A DNA stretch of 64,000 nucleotides, taken from the NCBI GenBank assembly GCA_949283025.1, contig CASDRB010000002.1:1-64000 (forward strand), in the 5' to 3' direction. Below are positions 1 to 8,809 of this stretch, one piece after another. The position numbers and the translations under genes are program-made. The DNA is from an uncultured bacterium. GTDB taxonomy: Bacteria > Bacillota_I > Bacilli_A > RFN20 > CAG-826. Below the pieces are notes generated by a model that ran no database searches, was not told where the DNA came from, and saw only the letters and a program-made list of their open reading frames with translations. The first letter of the stretch is position 1, and each line of letters begins with the position of its first letter.

Positions 1-240
1 TCTGGGCTAAAGGATTCTTTGTTTCGACAGTCGGACTTGATACTGAAAAAGTTAAGCAATATATCAAGGATCAAGAAAAAGAAGATATGATGCAAGATAA
101 CGTGTCGAACAAAGAATATAAGGACCCTTTCAAAGGGTAGCCTACGGTTGCCGGACCACGAGTAGCCCTTTAGGGCGAGTGGGTAATAGCCCTTATAGGG
201 TTTGGTCAGTACAACGTATTTTATGCGTTGGTACTATTTA
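1..240 (+). mobile_element. Right part of an IS200/IS605-family insertion sequence
   Basis: The window opens inside an insertion sequence. Its transposase tail (3-140) is followed by the non-coding right end. Three short palindromes built on CCCTTT/AGGG follow one another (124-138, 165-176, 190-200). The last structure pairs AGTAC-AACG (208-216) with CGTT-GTACT (226-235), with G230 left unpaired. Subterminal hairpins with an extrahelical base are what TnpA enzymes of this family recognise on single-stranded DNA. The exact cleavage point just after about 235-245 cannot be fixed from one end. The left end lies outside the window, so whether the copy is complete is unknown. Confidence 0.85.
3..140 (+). 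CDS. tnpA: IS200/IS605 transposase TnpA, C-terminal 45 residues
   Basis: This is the end of a Y1 (HUH) transposase whose start lies upstream of the window. The visible residues read WAKGFFVSTVGLD, then the helix KVKQYIKDQE, and end in DPFKG, all hallmarks of the IS200-type TnpA C-terminus. The tyrosine in QYIKDQ (residue 20 of the visible part) matches the catalytic nucleophile that attacks DNA in this family, so the copy is not obviously dead. The family acts as a dimer that cuts and rejoins single-stranded DNA hairpin ends. No tnpB follows; instead the right-end hairpins begin directly after the stop. Confidence 0.9.
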   Translation, partial: WAKGFFVSTVGLDTEKVKQYIKDQEKEDMMQDNVSNKEYKDPFKG

Positions 241-254
241 TAAAAGGATTATTT

Positions 255-752
255 ATGTCAAAATTAATTGTTTTATCCGGAGTTCCCGGATCTGGAAAAT
301 CTTATTTAGCTAATTTATTAAAAAAGATGAAACAATCACACATTTATATTGTTTCAAGCGATGATTTGCGATCGATGATTTTAGGAAATCAGCAGGATTT
401 AAGTCAAGATAAATTGATGTGGCAAATGTTTTATGAAATGCCAAAAGTATATTCATTAGATAAACAAGCCATCGTTTTGTTAGACGCATGCCATGCCACT
501 CCTGAAATTCGCACGCAAAGCATTAAAGATTTAATTCCTTTATTTGATGAAGTCTCATTAGTGATGTTTAAATTAGATAAAGATTTGGTGGCAAATCAAA
601 ATATTCGCCGCGAATTTCCAGTTCCAACTAGTGTTTTAGAGAATTTTTACAATTATTTTAAAGATATATCTGATTTAGATAGAAAAGTATTTAAACATAT
701 TTATGTCATAAAACAAATTAATGATTTAGCAACATTGATTGAACATATTTAA
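255..752 (+). CDS. P-loop ATPase / polynucleotide-kinase-like protein
   Basis: A 165-residue protein opening MSKLIVLSGVPGSGKS, so a Walker A motif sits at the very N-terminus. It continues with a conserved Asp-x-x-Arg region (SSDDLRSM), a Walker B-like strand (VLLDACHAT) and a late NIRREFPVP stretch; this pattern is typical of the small AAA/zeta-like kinases related to the T4 polynucleotide kinase 5'-kinase domain. The substrate cannot be told from sequence. I chose ATG 255, which has AAAAGGA about 6 bases upstream, over an upstream start at 228 that would run into the IS hairpin. It lies just downstream of the IS right end and ends at a strong terminator, so it is probably a single accessory gene. 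Confidence 0.8.
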   Translation: MSKLIVLSGVPGSGKSYLANLLKKMKQSHIYIVSSDDLRSMILGNQQDLSQDKLMWQMFYEMPKVYSLDKQAIVLLDACHATPEIRTQSIKDLIPLFDEVSLVMFKLDKDLVANQNIRREFPVPTSVLENFYNYFKDISDLDRKVFKHIYVIKQINDLATLIEHI

Positions 753-778
753 AAAAACGACCAAATGGTCGTTTTTAT
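753..778. terminator. Bidirectional intrinsic terminator
   Basis: AAAAACGACCA (753-763) and TGGTCGTTTTT (766-776) form an 11-bp hairpin with A-tract and T-tract on either side. It can serve the plus-strand kinase gene and the convergent minus-strand lipoprotein gene, whose stop codon lies within it. Confidence 0.9.
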
Positions 779-2346
779 TTTAATAAATTTTTTAAAGATG
801 TCGGCACAATCAATGGAGCAGAATCTAAATGATTTGTTTCAACATACTCATTCCATCCATTTCCAAGTGTCGTGTTTCCAAATCGAATCGACCATCCGCC
901 ATAATAATTTAAATATTGTTGAAAATCATTGTAATGATTCATCGTAAAAAAGACATTCCTATCGTATGGATTGACAATTGTGTTTTTTTGATAAGAATCG
1001 TGCTCTTCATATGTGTAATACATGGTGTAGCAAAATCTTAATGCGCCGCGAGTTATAAATTGACCATCGTTATATTGTTTAATGTCATAGCCTGCTTGTT
1101 GTTGATATGGTTCATCGTTGGCAACGCTTGCGCCATAATCGGATTCATAATAGACATAATAATAATCTTCATCATTTGGGCTTGCATCAAATAAATAACG
1201 ATGAGTCGGTAATTCCGTTTCATAATAATAAGATTTTTTTGAGTCATTATCATTGCTATAAAAACTATAATTTACACGTCCATATTCTCCCCAATCTTGT
1301 ATGGCTCCATTTGAATTATTTTTGCTATATTGCATATTGATAGGGACATCTCCAAATGCAAGAATATAAGCCGCGATATCTTCAACAAAAGTATAAGCGC
1401 AATTCTTATATATAACTGGTCCTTGTTTAGAGGAATCTAAATAATTAATTCTAAAAGAATTCCCATTATCGCCATAGACCATATCGATGACTCGGTACGC
1501 CATTAAATCGTGATTATAAATTACATCAGGATTGAATTCAATTTGATAGTCAGTTTTTAAATTATATCCAGATATTTCTTTGTTTTGGGCATCCTTTAAT
1601 GCGTCTTGATAATTGGCGGCATATCCTAAAGATTGCCAATAAGTGTCATTACTAAATTGTTCTTGTGTCACACTTATTAATGCCTCGGCTTGAGTCATAT
1701 TGATTTCTTCTACATCCTTAATTTTATAAATGAAATTAGTAGAACTTAAACCGACGCTATACTCAATAAACATTTCAATAAAACCAAAATAAGTATCAGA
1801 AGATTCAATTTTAAAATATTGATACTCGCCGTTAAAATAATAAGTTGAATTAGTGCTGCTAATTAAAGTCCAGTCGTTATTAAAAGAATTAGAACCATAG
1901 ATGTGAACTTGATTAATTGGGTTGTTAAAAGATATGGAATTTAAATTGCCAATTGGATTTAAATTAGAAATAAAACCATAATTTTCTTTTAAAAAGAAGT
2001 GATCAACCGCATAACCTCCGGCATAATCATTAGTAATATAATTGGCAAATAAAGTAATATCTTCTTTTTTAAATTCAACCATAGAAGATGTATACGATGT
2101 AGGAATTATTCCTTCATCAAGGTTATCCACTCTAAAGGAAATAGTTTTTAATTCGCCATAAGAAGTATCTTCACTTGTAGAACTGGTTTGAGAAGAAGTG
2201 GAACTTACATCCTCGCTAGATGTGGTAAAACTTGAAGAATTTTCATCATCTTTTGAAGAAGTCGAAGTGGAATTAGAACTAGTTAGTGCACATCCACTCA
2301 ATGTTGAGATTGTTAGTAATGTTGTAAATATAATTAATTTTTTCAT
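775..2346 (-). CDS. Large secreted lipoprotein, unknown function
   Basis: A 523-residue protein with a lipoprotein signal peptide: MKKL, a hydrophobic stretch, then LSGC at residues 16-19, so Cys19 should be lipidated by Lgt and anchor the protein outside the membrane. Residues 20-65 are a Ser/Thr-rich linker. The remainder is rich in Asn, Tyr and Asp with no motif I recognise; the region around residues 95-200 (discoidin-like wording such as NNDWTLISS and YFKIESSD) could be a carbohydrate-binding beta-sandwich, but this is only a guess. No clear Shine-Dalgarno site precedes the start. The gene stands alone on the minus strand between two terminators, beside the IS element, so it may be accessory. 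Confidence 0.75.
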   Translation of the reverse strand: MKKLIIFTTLLTISTLSGCALTSSNSTSTSSKDDENSSSFTTSSEDVSSTSSQTSSTSEDTSYGELKTISFRVDNLDEGIIPTSYTSSMVEFKKEDITLFANYITNDYAGGYAVDHFFLKENYGFISNLNPIGNLNSISFNNPINQVHIYGSNSFNNDWTLISSTNSTYYFNGEYQYFKIESSDTYFGFIEMFIEYSVGLSSTNFIYKIKDVEEINMTQAEALISVTQEQFSNDTYWQSLGYAANYQDALKDAQNKEISGYNLKTDYQIEFNPDVIYNHDLMAYRVIDMVYGDNGNSFRINYLDSSKQGPVIYKNCAYTFVEDIAAYILAFGDVPINMQYSKNNSNGAIQDWGEYGRVNYSFYSNDNDSKKSYYYETELPTHRYLFDASPNDEDYYYVYYESDYGASVANDEPYQQQAGYDIKQYNDGQFITRGALRFCYTMYYTYEEHDSYQKNTIVNPYDRNVFFTMNHYNDFQQYLNYYGGWSIRFGNTTLGNGWNEYVETNHLDSAPLIVPTSLKNLLK

Positions 2347-2420
2347 AGCGTTTTATTCTATCAAATTATCGTTTATAACAAAATATAAATTTATCATAAG
2401 CAAATATAAAAGCATATGTT

Positions 2421-2449
2421 TTGGCAAAAAAGATAAACTTTGCTAAATT
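2421..2449 (+). promoter_or_regulatory. Probable promoter of the peroxiredoxin gene
   Basis: TTGGCA at 2421-2426 and TAAATT at 2444-2449 are separated by 17 bases, about 65 bases before the start codon. I saw no convincing PerR-type inverted repeat beside it. Confidence 0.45.
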
Positions 2450-2512
2450 ATAGTTAGTTAGAACAAACTACATTGGAACTTCTCATATAAAATATAAAAG
2501 GAGAATAAAATT

Positions 2513-3184
2513 ATGGAAGAAAAATTCAATCGTATGCCTTTAATTGGCGATGATGCTCCTGCATTTGAAGCAGTGACCACTCAAGGACCTATTTCGTTTC
2601 CAAAAGATTATGAAGGGAAATGGGTAATATTATTTTCTCACCCAGCTGATTTTACGCCAGTATGCACAACTGAATTTATGACTTTTGGTTCCATGATTGA
2701 CGAATTTAAAGCAATCAACACTGAATTGATTGGTTTATCAGTCGATAGTTTATATGCCCATATTGCGTGGTTAAGAAAAATTCAAGAATTGGAATGGAAA
2801 GATAAAAAACATATCAACGTTACTTTCCCGCTTATTGAAGATATCAAAATGGAAGTAGCGAATAAATATGGTATGATTCAACCAAATTCTTCTAATACGC
2901 AAGCGGTACGAGCAGTATTTATTATTGATCCCAAAGCAAAAATCAGAACCATTTTATATTATCCTTTATCAACTGGACGTAATTTTGATGAAATAAAAAG
3001 AATTATCTTAGCGTTGCAAAAAGCTGATAAAGATAATGTAGCAACTCCTGCTGACTGGAGACCAGGCGATGATGTTATTATTCCAACTGCTGGATCTTGT
3101 GGAACAGCTAAACAACGTATGGAAGACACGAGTAGCGATCGTTATTGTTTAGATTGGTTTATGTGTTTTAAAAAGGAGAAATAA
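2513..3184 (+). CDS. Prx6-type peroxiredoxin
   Basis: A 223-residue thiol peroxidase that reduces peroxides in the cytoplasm. The active-site signature PADFTPVC places the peroxidatic Cys at residue 51 with Pro44 and Thr48 before it. The length and the long C-terminal arm fit the Prx6 subfamily rather than AhpC (about 190 residues). The arm holds Cys196, Cys212 and Cys218; the Cys212-x5-Cys218 pair within a CLDWFMC segment matches the archaeal-type enzymes that use C-terminal cysteines to resolve the sulfenic acid. A strong AAAGGAG site lies 10 bases before ATG 2513. Monocistronic, between its own promoter and a terminator. TrxB at 7.9 kb could supply electrons via thioredoxin. Confidence 0.93.
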   Translation: MEEKFNRMPLIGDDAPAFEAVTTQGPISFPKDYEGKWVILFSHPADFTPVCTTEFMTFGSMIDEFKAINTELIGLSVDSLYAHIAWLRKIQELEWKDKKHINVTFPLIEDIKMEVANKYGMIQPNSSNTQAVRAVFIIDPKAKIRTILYYPLSTGRNFDEIKRIILALQKADKDNVATPADWRPGDDVIIPTAGSCGTAKQRMEDTSSDRYCLDWFMCFKKEK

Positions 3185-3200
3185 TAATTTAATTAAAAAG

Positions 3201-3234
3201 AAAACCCTCTTAAAAACTAGAGGGTTTTTATTTT
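3201..3234 (+). terminator. Intrinsic terminator after the peroxiredoxin gene
   Basis: AAAACCCTCT (3201-3210) pairs with AGAGGGTTTT (3219-3228), followed by a T-rich run. The flanking A-tract would also let it end the minus-strand tRNA-Pro transcript. Confidence 0.9.
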
Positions 3235-3237
3235 CAA

Positions 3238-3314
<77 letters not shown>

Positions 3315-3325
3315 ATGTCATTAAT

Positions 3326-3354
3326 ATCATAATTAATTATAATAATTGTTGCAA
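3326..3354 (-). promoter_or_regulatory. Promoter of tRNA-Pro(GGG)
   Basis: On the minus strand TTGCAA (3349-3354) and TATGAT (3326-3331) are spaced by 17 bases, ending 11 bases before the tRNA 5' end. It is divergent from the uvrA promoter. Confidence 0.7.
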
Positions 3355-3361
3355 GATACTA

Positions 3362-3388
3362 GTTTACAAATGTAAACTTTGATACAAT
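3362..3388 (+). promoter_or_regulatory. uvrA promoter with an inverted repeat
   Basis: GTTTACA (3362-3368) and TGTAAAC (3371-3377) form a 7-bp inverted repeat with a 2-base centre. It is followed by an extended -10, TGaTACAAT (3380-3388). Transcription should start within a few bases of the uvrA ATG at 3398. The repeat would overlap the polymerase footprint and could be an operator. Confidence 0.55.
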
Positions 3389-3397
3389 AATCAAGAT

Positions 3398-6250
3398 ATG
3401 GAACAAAGAAAGTATATTAAAGTAAAAGGTGCTCGTGAAAATAATTTAAAAAATATCGATGTTGATATTCCAAAAGATTCGTTGGTTGTTTTTTCTGGTT
3501 TGTCTGGTTCTGGCAAAACCACGTTGGCTTTTGACACCATTTTTGCCGAAGGACAAAGACGTTATGTTGAATCATTATCAAGTTATGCCCGCCAGTTTTT
3601 AGGTAATATGGAAAAACCTGATGTTGATTCGATTGATGGTTTATCTCCTGCAATTGCTATCGATCAAAAAGGTTCGTCGCATAATCCTAGATCTACAGTG
3701 GGAACAGTAACTGAAATATATGATTATTTAAGATTGTTATATGCTAGAATTGGCGTTCCATATTGCCCAACTCATAATGAACCCATAATTTCTTTTGCTT
3801 TACCAAAAATGGTCGATATTGTTTTGTCTTATCCACTTGGTAGTAAAATTCAATTACTATCTCCTCTTATTCGTCAAGAAAAAGGAACGCACAAAGAATT
3901 GTTAGAGCGAATCAAAACTAATGGTTTTGCTCGGGTGAGAATAGATGGTAAATTTTTAACATTAGATGAACCAATCGAATTAGAAAAAAATAAAAAACAT
4001 TCGATTGATATTGTTGTTGATCGCTTAATTATCAAGGATGACCCGGATTTAAGAAGCCGTGTTTTTGATTCGTGTGAGACTGCTTTGGATTGGTCACATG
4101 GATATATAACAATTTATACTGACCAAGAAGAAAAATTATTATCTCAACACCATACATGCAAATATTGTGGGTTTTCAATCCCTAAATTAGAACCTAGATT
4201 ATTTTCTTTTAATTCGCCAAGTGGATGCTGTCCTGATTGCAAGGGACTAGGAATCAAAAGAGAAGCTGATGAATCGCTGTTAATTCCAAGACCTGATTTA
4301 ACTATCAACGAAGGATGCATCGATTATTATAAGTGGATTGTGGGAAGCAAAAATTTAGAGTGGCAAGAATTTGAACTATTGTGCAAAATGTATAATATTC
4401 CATTGGATTTGCCTTATTTTGAAATGACTCCTCGCCAAAAACACATCATTTTATATGGCAGCGATGAACCAGTAAAATATACCTTAAAATCATCGAGTGG
4501 AAATACAAACAATCGCTTCCAATATATTGAAGGCGTCAAAGTAAAAGTTGAGCGATTATATAATGAAACAAGTTCTGATATGATGCGTGAATATTATGGC
4601 AAATTCATGCGCGATAGATTATGCACGAGTTGTCATGGCGCCAGACTTAGACCTGAAGCGTTATGCGTTAAAATTGATCAAAAAAACATCTATGATGTCT
4701 GCTGTTTATCTTTAAAAGATTTAAATTCTTGGATTAAATCATTAAAAAACAAATTGAACGATGAAGAAATTGAAATCGCTAAATTAATTATCAAAGAAAT
4801 TGAATCTCGCACTGATTTTTTATGCGAAGTAGGATTGGAATATTTAACATTGGCTCGAATGTCGATGACTTTATCTGGTGGAGAAGCACAACGCATTCGT
4901 TTAGCGACCCAAATTGGTTCTAAATTATCTGGGGTTTTATATGTTTTGGATGAGCCATCAATTGGTTTGCATCAAAAAGATGATTTAAAACTTATTCATG
5001 CTTTGCAAAAAATGAGAGATTTAGGAAACACATTAATTGTAGTTGAACATGATGAAGAAACGATTAGATGTGCTGATTACATTGTGGATGTTGGTCCGGG
5101 GGCAGGAAGTCATGGTGGAGAAATTGTTGCGGTCGGAAATGCAGAAGATATCATGAATAATCCTCGTTCTATAACTGGACAATATTTAAGCGGCAAAAAA
5201 TTTATTCCTATTCCTAAACTTAGAAGAAAAGGGAATGGCAAATATATTTCTATTAAAGGAGCAAAGTGTCACAATTTAAAAAATGTGAATGTTGATATTC
5301 CACTAGGCAAATTTGTTTGCGTGACTGGTGTTTCTGGATCTGGGAAATCGTCGTTAATCAATCAAACTTTATATTTGCATCTAAAAGAAATTTTAAATAA
5401 TAGCAAAGAAATTGATGTTGGTGAAGTTAAATCTATTGATGGATTGCAATACATAGATAAAGTTGTCAATGTTTCACAAGAACCTATTGGCCGTACACCT
5501 AGATCTAATCCTGCAACATATACAAAAGTGTTTGATGATATTCGCGATTTATTTGCTAATACAATTGAAGCTAAATCAAAAGGGTATGATAAAGGTAGAT
5601 TCTCATTTAATGTTCCTGGCGGCAGATGTGAGCATTGTCAAGGAGCTGGAATAACAAGAATTCCTATGAACTTCTTGCCTGATGTTTATGTCAAGTGCAA
5701 TGAATGTGGAGGAAAAAGATATAACGAAGAAACTTTGCAAGTTACTTACAAAGGCAAAAATATTTACGAAGTATTAGAAATGACCGTAGAAGATGCCGTG
5801 GAATTTTTTAGCAACGTTCCTTCTTTGAAACGTCGTTTAAAAACTTTATATGAAGTTGGATTAGGATATATGAAATTAGGCCAACCCGCTACAACGATAT
5901 CCGGCGGTGAAGCTCAACGTGTCAAATTAGCTTTTGAATTGCAAAAAAAGCCGACAGGCAAAACTTTATATATTTTGGATGAACCAACGACTGGATTGCA
6001 TAGCGACGATGTTTCAAGATTAGTTAAAGTTTTAGATAAAATTGTAGATCATGGAGATACTGTTTTAGTTATCGAACATAATTTAGACATCATTAAAGTG
6101 GCAGACTATATTATTGATTTAGGACCTGATGGTGGAGATAATGGTGGACAAATTATCGCTTTAGGCACACCAGAAGAAGTGTCACAAAATCCAAAATCAT
6201 ATACTGGTCAATTTTTAAAAGATATATTGAAAAACGGCCATTATTTATAA
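3398..6250 (+). CDS. uvrA: Excinuclease ABC subunit A (UvrA)
   Basis: A full-length (950-residue) damage-recognition ATPase of nucleotide excision repair; the UvrA dimer loads UvrB at bulky lesions. It shows two ABC ATPase modules: Walker A at 34-42 (GLSGSGKTT) and at 644-652 (GVSGSGKSS), each with its own LSGGEAQR or ISGGEAQR signature and DEP Walker B. Zinc modules start at C254/C257 and C744/C747. No Shine-Dalgarno sequence precedes ATG 3398 and the likely -10 ends only 9 bases upstream, so the mRNA may be leaderless. uvrB and uvrC are not in the window; the gene is followed after 26 bases by lgt, which has its own ribosome site. Confidence 0.98.
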   Translation: MEQRKYIKVKGARENNLKNIDVDIPKDSLVVFSGLSGSGKTTLAFDTIFAEGQRRYVESLSSYARQFLGNMEKPDVDSIDGLSPAIAIDQKGSSHNPRSTVGTVTEIYDYLRLLYARIGVPYCPTHNEPIISFALPKMVDIVLSYPLGSKIQLLSPLIRQEKGTHKELLERIKTNGFARVRIDGKFLTLDEPIELEKNKKHSIDIVVDRLIIKDDPDLRSRVFDSCETALDWSHGYITIYTDQEEKLLSQHHTCKYCGFSIPKLEPRLFSFNSPSGCCPDCKGLGIKREADESLLIPRPDLTINEGCIDYYKWIVGSKNLEWQEFELLCKMYNIPLDLPYFEMTPRQKHIILYGSDEPVKYTLKSSSGNTNNRFQYIEGVKVKVERLYNETSSDMMREYYGKFMRDRLCTSCHGARLRPEALCVKIDQKNIYDVCCLSLKDLNSWIKSLKNKLNDEEIEIAKLIIKEIESRTDFLCEVGLEYLTLARMSMTLSGGEAQRIRLATQIGSKLSGVLYVLDEPSIGLHQKDDLKLIHALQKMRDLGNTLIVVEHDEETIRCADYIVDVGPGAGSHGGEIVAVGNAEDIMNNPRSITGQYLSGKKFIPIPKLRRKGNGKYISIKGAKCHNLKNVNVDIPLGKFVCVTGVSGSGKSSLINQTLYLHLKEILNNSKEIDVGEVKSIDGLQYIDKVVNVSQEPIGRTPRSNPATYTKVFDDIRDLFANTIEAKSKGYDKGRFSFNVPGGRCEHCQGAGITRIPMNFLPDVYVKCNECGGKRYNEETLQVTYKGKNIYEVLEMTVEDAVEFFSNVPSLKRRLKTLYEVGLGYMKLGQPATTISGGEAQRVKLAFELQKKPTGKTLYILDEPTTGLHSDDVSRLVKVLDKIVDHGDTVLVIEHNLDIIKVADYIIDLGPDGGDNGGQIIALGTPEEVSQNPKSYTGQFLKDILKNGHYL

Positions 6251-6276
6251 AAAATATTAATTAACTGGAGAAAAAT

Positions 6277-7854
6277 ATGGAAACATTAGGCTTGATAATG
6301 ATGATAATAGGTGGATTGCTATTTGGTGGGGGTTTTGCATATTTATTTTTTAAAATGCGCAAAATTGTTAAAGCGCAGGCCTTAGAAATTTTTAATTTAA
6401 AAAAAGAATTTTCAATTTTAGCAATTATTGGTATAGGAGTGGCTGTTGGTACTTTGTTATTTTTTAGTGGTATACCTTTATATTGGAAGACGCCAAATCA
6501 ACCTTATGAGTGGGTCTTAATTGTTTTTGGCTCACTTTTAAGTGGTTATTCTATTGCTGGTTTAATTTCGACTTTTTATTTACATTTTTATCAAACTAAA
6601 TTTGCAAAATCATTTCATAATTGGTTGTTTTATGTTTTATTGATGTCTATTCCTATTTTAATATGCGGGATATGGATTTTAAGCGAAGGATTTGCTCAAC
6701 ATATGACTTATCCTTTAATTAATGGCATTTCTTGGAAAAATGGATTGCATTTTACCTCATTAGGTGAATCTCCTAATATTGCTTGGTATGCTATTTGTAT
6801 TTTAGCGGGTGCTATTATTGTTTATTTTGTTTGCGATCATTACATGTATAAAGTTTATGGTAAACATGGTCTATTAGAATCGACTTTTTTAATTGCTTTT
6901 CCATCTGGAATTATTGGAGCAAGAATTGGTTATGTCATTGGTCAGTGGAATGTTGAATTTGGCCCAGTTTTCAACGAAGATCCATTTAAAATGTTTAGAA
7001 TTCATGAAGGAGGATTAACTATTTTAAGTGGTGCTATTGTTGGCATTATTGTCGGCGTTTTATGGTTTAGATTTAGGCACAAAGATATTCCTATTGGCCC
7101 AACAATCAATATCATTGTTCCAACAATATTAATCGCACAGGCTGTCGGTCGATGGGGCAATTTTTTCAACAATGAAGTCCATGGTGAACTAGTCAGCGAT
7201 GCTAGTTGGCGTTGGTTACCGACGATGATTTTAGAAAATATGCGCTTTTCTTCGATAGGACCAAAAGCTGGGGCAGGAATGATATATGCGCCTTTATTTT
7301 TTGTTGAATTTTTGTCTAATTTAGCAGGTTATTTTATTTTAACTTTTGGTTTTGGAAAAGGATTAAAAAAATATGTTAAAGGCTATGATTTAGCTTTTGG
7401 CTATGTGGCTTGGTATGGGATGACACGAGTTATTTTAGAACCGCTTAGATATGGTGCCTTTAATATGGGAGAAAATGGTGCTTGGTCTTGGATTTGGTCT
7501 ATTATTTTTGTCGGTGTAGGTTTATTGGCAATTGTTATTAATCATATTGTTCGTTGGATTATAAATGAAAGAAAAAATCCTCAAGAATTATCCATGGAAA
7601 AAGCTAAAAGATATTTTGATACATCTTTGGCCAGTTTAATTGGCATGGGAACTATCATCATTGGGATATTTATTTTAGGATTGTGTTTATATGTTCAATT
7701 TGATATGCCAACAAATGTATCATCAATTGCTTTGGTTCCACATAATGTGGGATTGATTTTGTGGATAATTAGTTTGTGCTTGATTCCAAGTTTAATAATT
7801 CCTTGTTTATATATGTTTAAAGGCGTAAAAAAATTTAAGATGAAGCGAGATTAA
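6277..7854 (+). CDS. lgt: Prolipoprotein diacylglyceryl transferase with extra N-terminal membrane region
   Basis: Transfers diacylglycerol from phosphatidylglycerol to the lipobox Cys of prolipoproteins at the membrane. The Lgt core lies at roughly residues 165-430: an AWYAI helix, the FPSGIIGARIGYV region, HEGGLTI, the AVGRWGNFFNNEVHG motif with the essential Arg and Asn, and LEPLRYG. The protein is 525 residues, while Lgt is usually 260-300. The first ~150 residues add about four predicted membrane helices, and about 85 further residues with two helices follow the core. A GGAGA site precedes ATG 6277. The order lgt-trxB with a 4-base gap resembles Firmicutes lgt neighbourhoods. It would process the lipoproteins at 775 and 39558. 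Confidence 0.93.
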   Translation: METLGLIMMIIGGLLFGGGFAYLFFKMRKIVKAQALEIFNLKKEFSILAIIGIGVAVGTLLFFSGIPLYWKTPNQPYEWVLIVFGSLLSGYSIAGLISTFYLHFYQTKFAKSFHNWLFYVLLMSIPILICGIWILSEGFAQHMTYPLINGISWKNGLHFTSLGESPNIAWYAICILAGAIIVYFVCDHYMYKVYGKHGLLESTFLIAFPSGIIGARIGYVIGQWNVEFGPVFNEDPFKMFRIHEGGLTILSGAIVGIIVGVLWFRFRHKDIPIGPTINIIVPTILIAQAVGRWGNFFNNEVHGELVSDASWRWLPTMILENMRFSSIGPKAGAGMIYAPLFFVEFLSNLAGYFILTFGFGKGLKKYVKGYDLAFGYVAWYGMTRVILEPLRYGAFNMGENGAWSWIWSIIFVGVGLLAIVINHIVRWIINERKNPQELSMEKAKRYFDTSLASLIGMGTIIIGIFILGLCLYVQFDMPTNVSSIALVPHNVGLILWIISLCLIPSLIIPCLYMFKGVKKFKMKRD

Positions 7855-7858
7855 AATT

Positions 7859-8791
7859 ATGAAAAATATCATCCAAAAACAGGCTGTAATTATCGGAGCT
7901 GGACCAGCTGGTATTTCTTGTGCGTTAGTTTTAAAACAAGCAGGTATAGATTTTGCTATTGTCGATGGGTCGACTCCTGGAGGCAAAATTAATATTGCGC
8001 CTCGCGTAGATAATTATCCTGGATATAAAGAAATTCCTGGTCCTGATTTAGCTTTTGTTTTTTATCAAAGATTGATTGATAATGACATATCTTTGCAAGG
8101 AGAAAATGTTGTTTCATTAAAAAAAGAAAACAATACATTCATTGTCGAATGTGAATTTAATATTTATCATTGTCTTTCGGTATTAGTCGCTAGTGGAACA
8201 ATAGAAAAAAAATTAGGTTTACCACACGAAGATGAATTATTTGGCAAAGGTATTTCTTATTGTGCATTGTGCGATGGACATTTTTTTAAAAATCAAAATG
8301 TTGTCGTCGTTGGTGGTGGTAATTCAGCTTTAAAAGAAGCTATTCATTTAGCGTCAATTGTCAAAAGATTATATGTGGTCCATCGCCGCAACGAATTTCG
8401 TGGAAACGCTAAATTGGTGGAAGAGTTAAAATCTCACCCCAATGTTGAAATTTTAACTCCATATATACCTATTGAAATTATAGGTAGTGATCATTTGCAA
8501 GGTTTGATAATTCAAAACAAGGAAACAAATGAAACAAAAACTTTATCGGTCGATGGCTTTTTTCCTCTTGTTGGTCAAAATCCAAATACTTCGTTTGTTC
8601 ATATCGATGGATTATTAGATGAATATCGCTGTGTTCCAGTCATCGATAGAAGTCTTAAAACAAAAGTTGAAGGTCTATTTGCAGCGGGCGATGTTTTACC
8701 AAGAGACATTAAACAAATTTATTTATCTGAATATGATGGCAAAGTAGCAGGAAAATCAATTATTGCTTATTTAAATGCACACCAGGCCTAA
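7859..8791 (+). CDS. trxB: Thioredoxin-disulfide reductase
   Basis: A 310-residue FAD/NADPH enzyme that reduces thioredoxin in the cytoplasm. The FAD-binding GAGPAG motif is at residues 13-18, the redox-active CALC pair at Cys135 and Cys138, the NADPH fold GGGNSALKEA follows, and the C-terminal FAD motif AAGDV is present. Length is normal. The gene starts 4 bases after lgt, so the two are co-transcribed and probably translationally coupled, with no strong ribosome site of its own. It likely supports the peroxiredoxin encoded at 2513. Confidence 0.95.
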   Translation: MKNIIQKQAVIIGAGPAGISCALVLKQAGIDFAIVDGSTPGGKINIAPRVDNYPGYKEIPGPDLAFVFYQRLIDNDISLQGENVVSLKKENNTFIVECEFNIYHCLSVLVASGTIEKKLGLPHEDELFGKGISYCALCDGHFFKNQNVVVVGGGNSALKEAIHLASIVKRLYVVHRRNEFRGNAKLVEELKSHPNVEILTPYIPIEIIGSDHLQGLIIQNKETNETKTLSVDGFFPLVGQNPNTSFVHIDGLLDEYRCVPVIDRSLKTKVEGLFAAGDVLPRDIKQIYLSEYDGKVAGKSIIAYLNAHQA

Positions 8792-8794
8792 AAT

Positions 8795-8803
8795 TGTTAT
8801 AAT
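8795..8803 (+). promoter_or_regulatory. Extended -10 promoter placing rapZ transcription at its start codon
   Basis: TGtTATAAT is a full extended -10 element. Its end is 6 bases before ATG 8810, so the expected first transcribed base coincides with the start codon. No Shine-Dalgarno sequence is present. Confidence 0.65.
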
Positions 8804-8809
8804 ACAATT

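Noticed and set aside
765-1340. Small plus-strand open frames inside the minus-strand lipoprotein gene
   Set aside because: They lie antisense to a long gene with signal peptide and lipobox, have no ribosome sites, and their products are low-complexity His/Asn-rich strings.
2444-2475. PerR box upstream of the peroxiredoxin gene
   Set aside because: The A/T-rich TTATAGTTAGTTAG stretch does not form the required TTATAATnATTATAA inverted repeat.
5463-5654. 63-residue frame inside uvrA
   Set aside because: Out-of-frame shadow within the conserved second ATPase module.
7850-7862. Use of TGA as a tryptophan codon (Mollicutes code)
   Set aside because: Tryptophan residues throughout are encoded by TGG, and TGA serves as stop for ffh (34871-34873) and rbgA (43189-43191).
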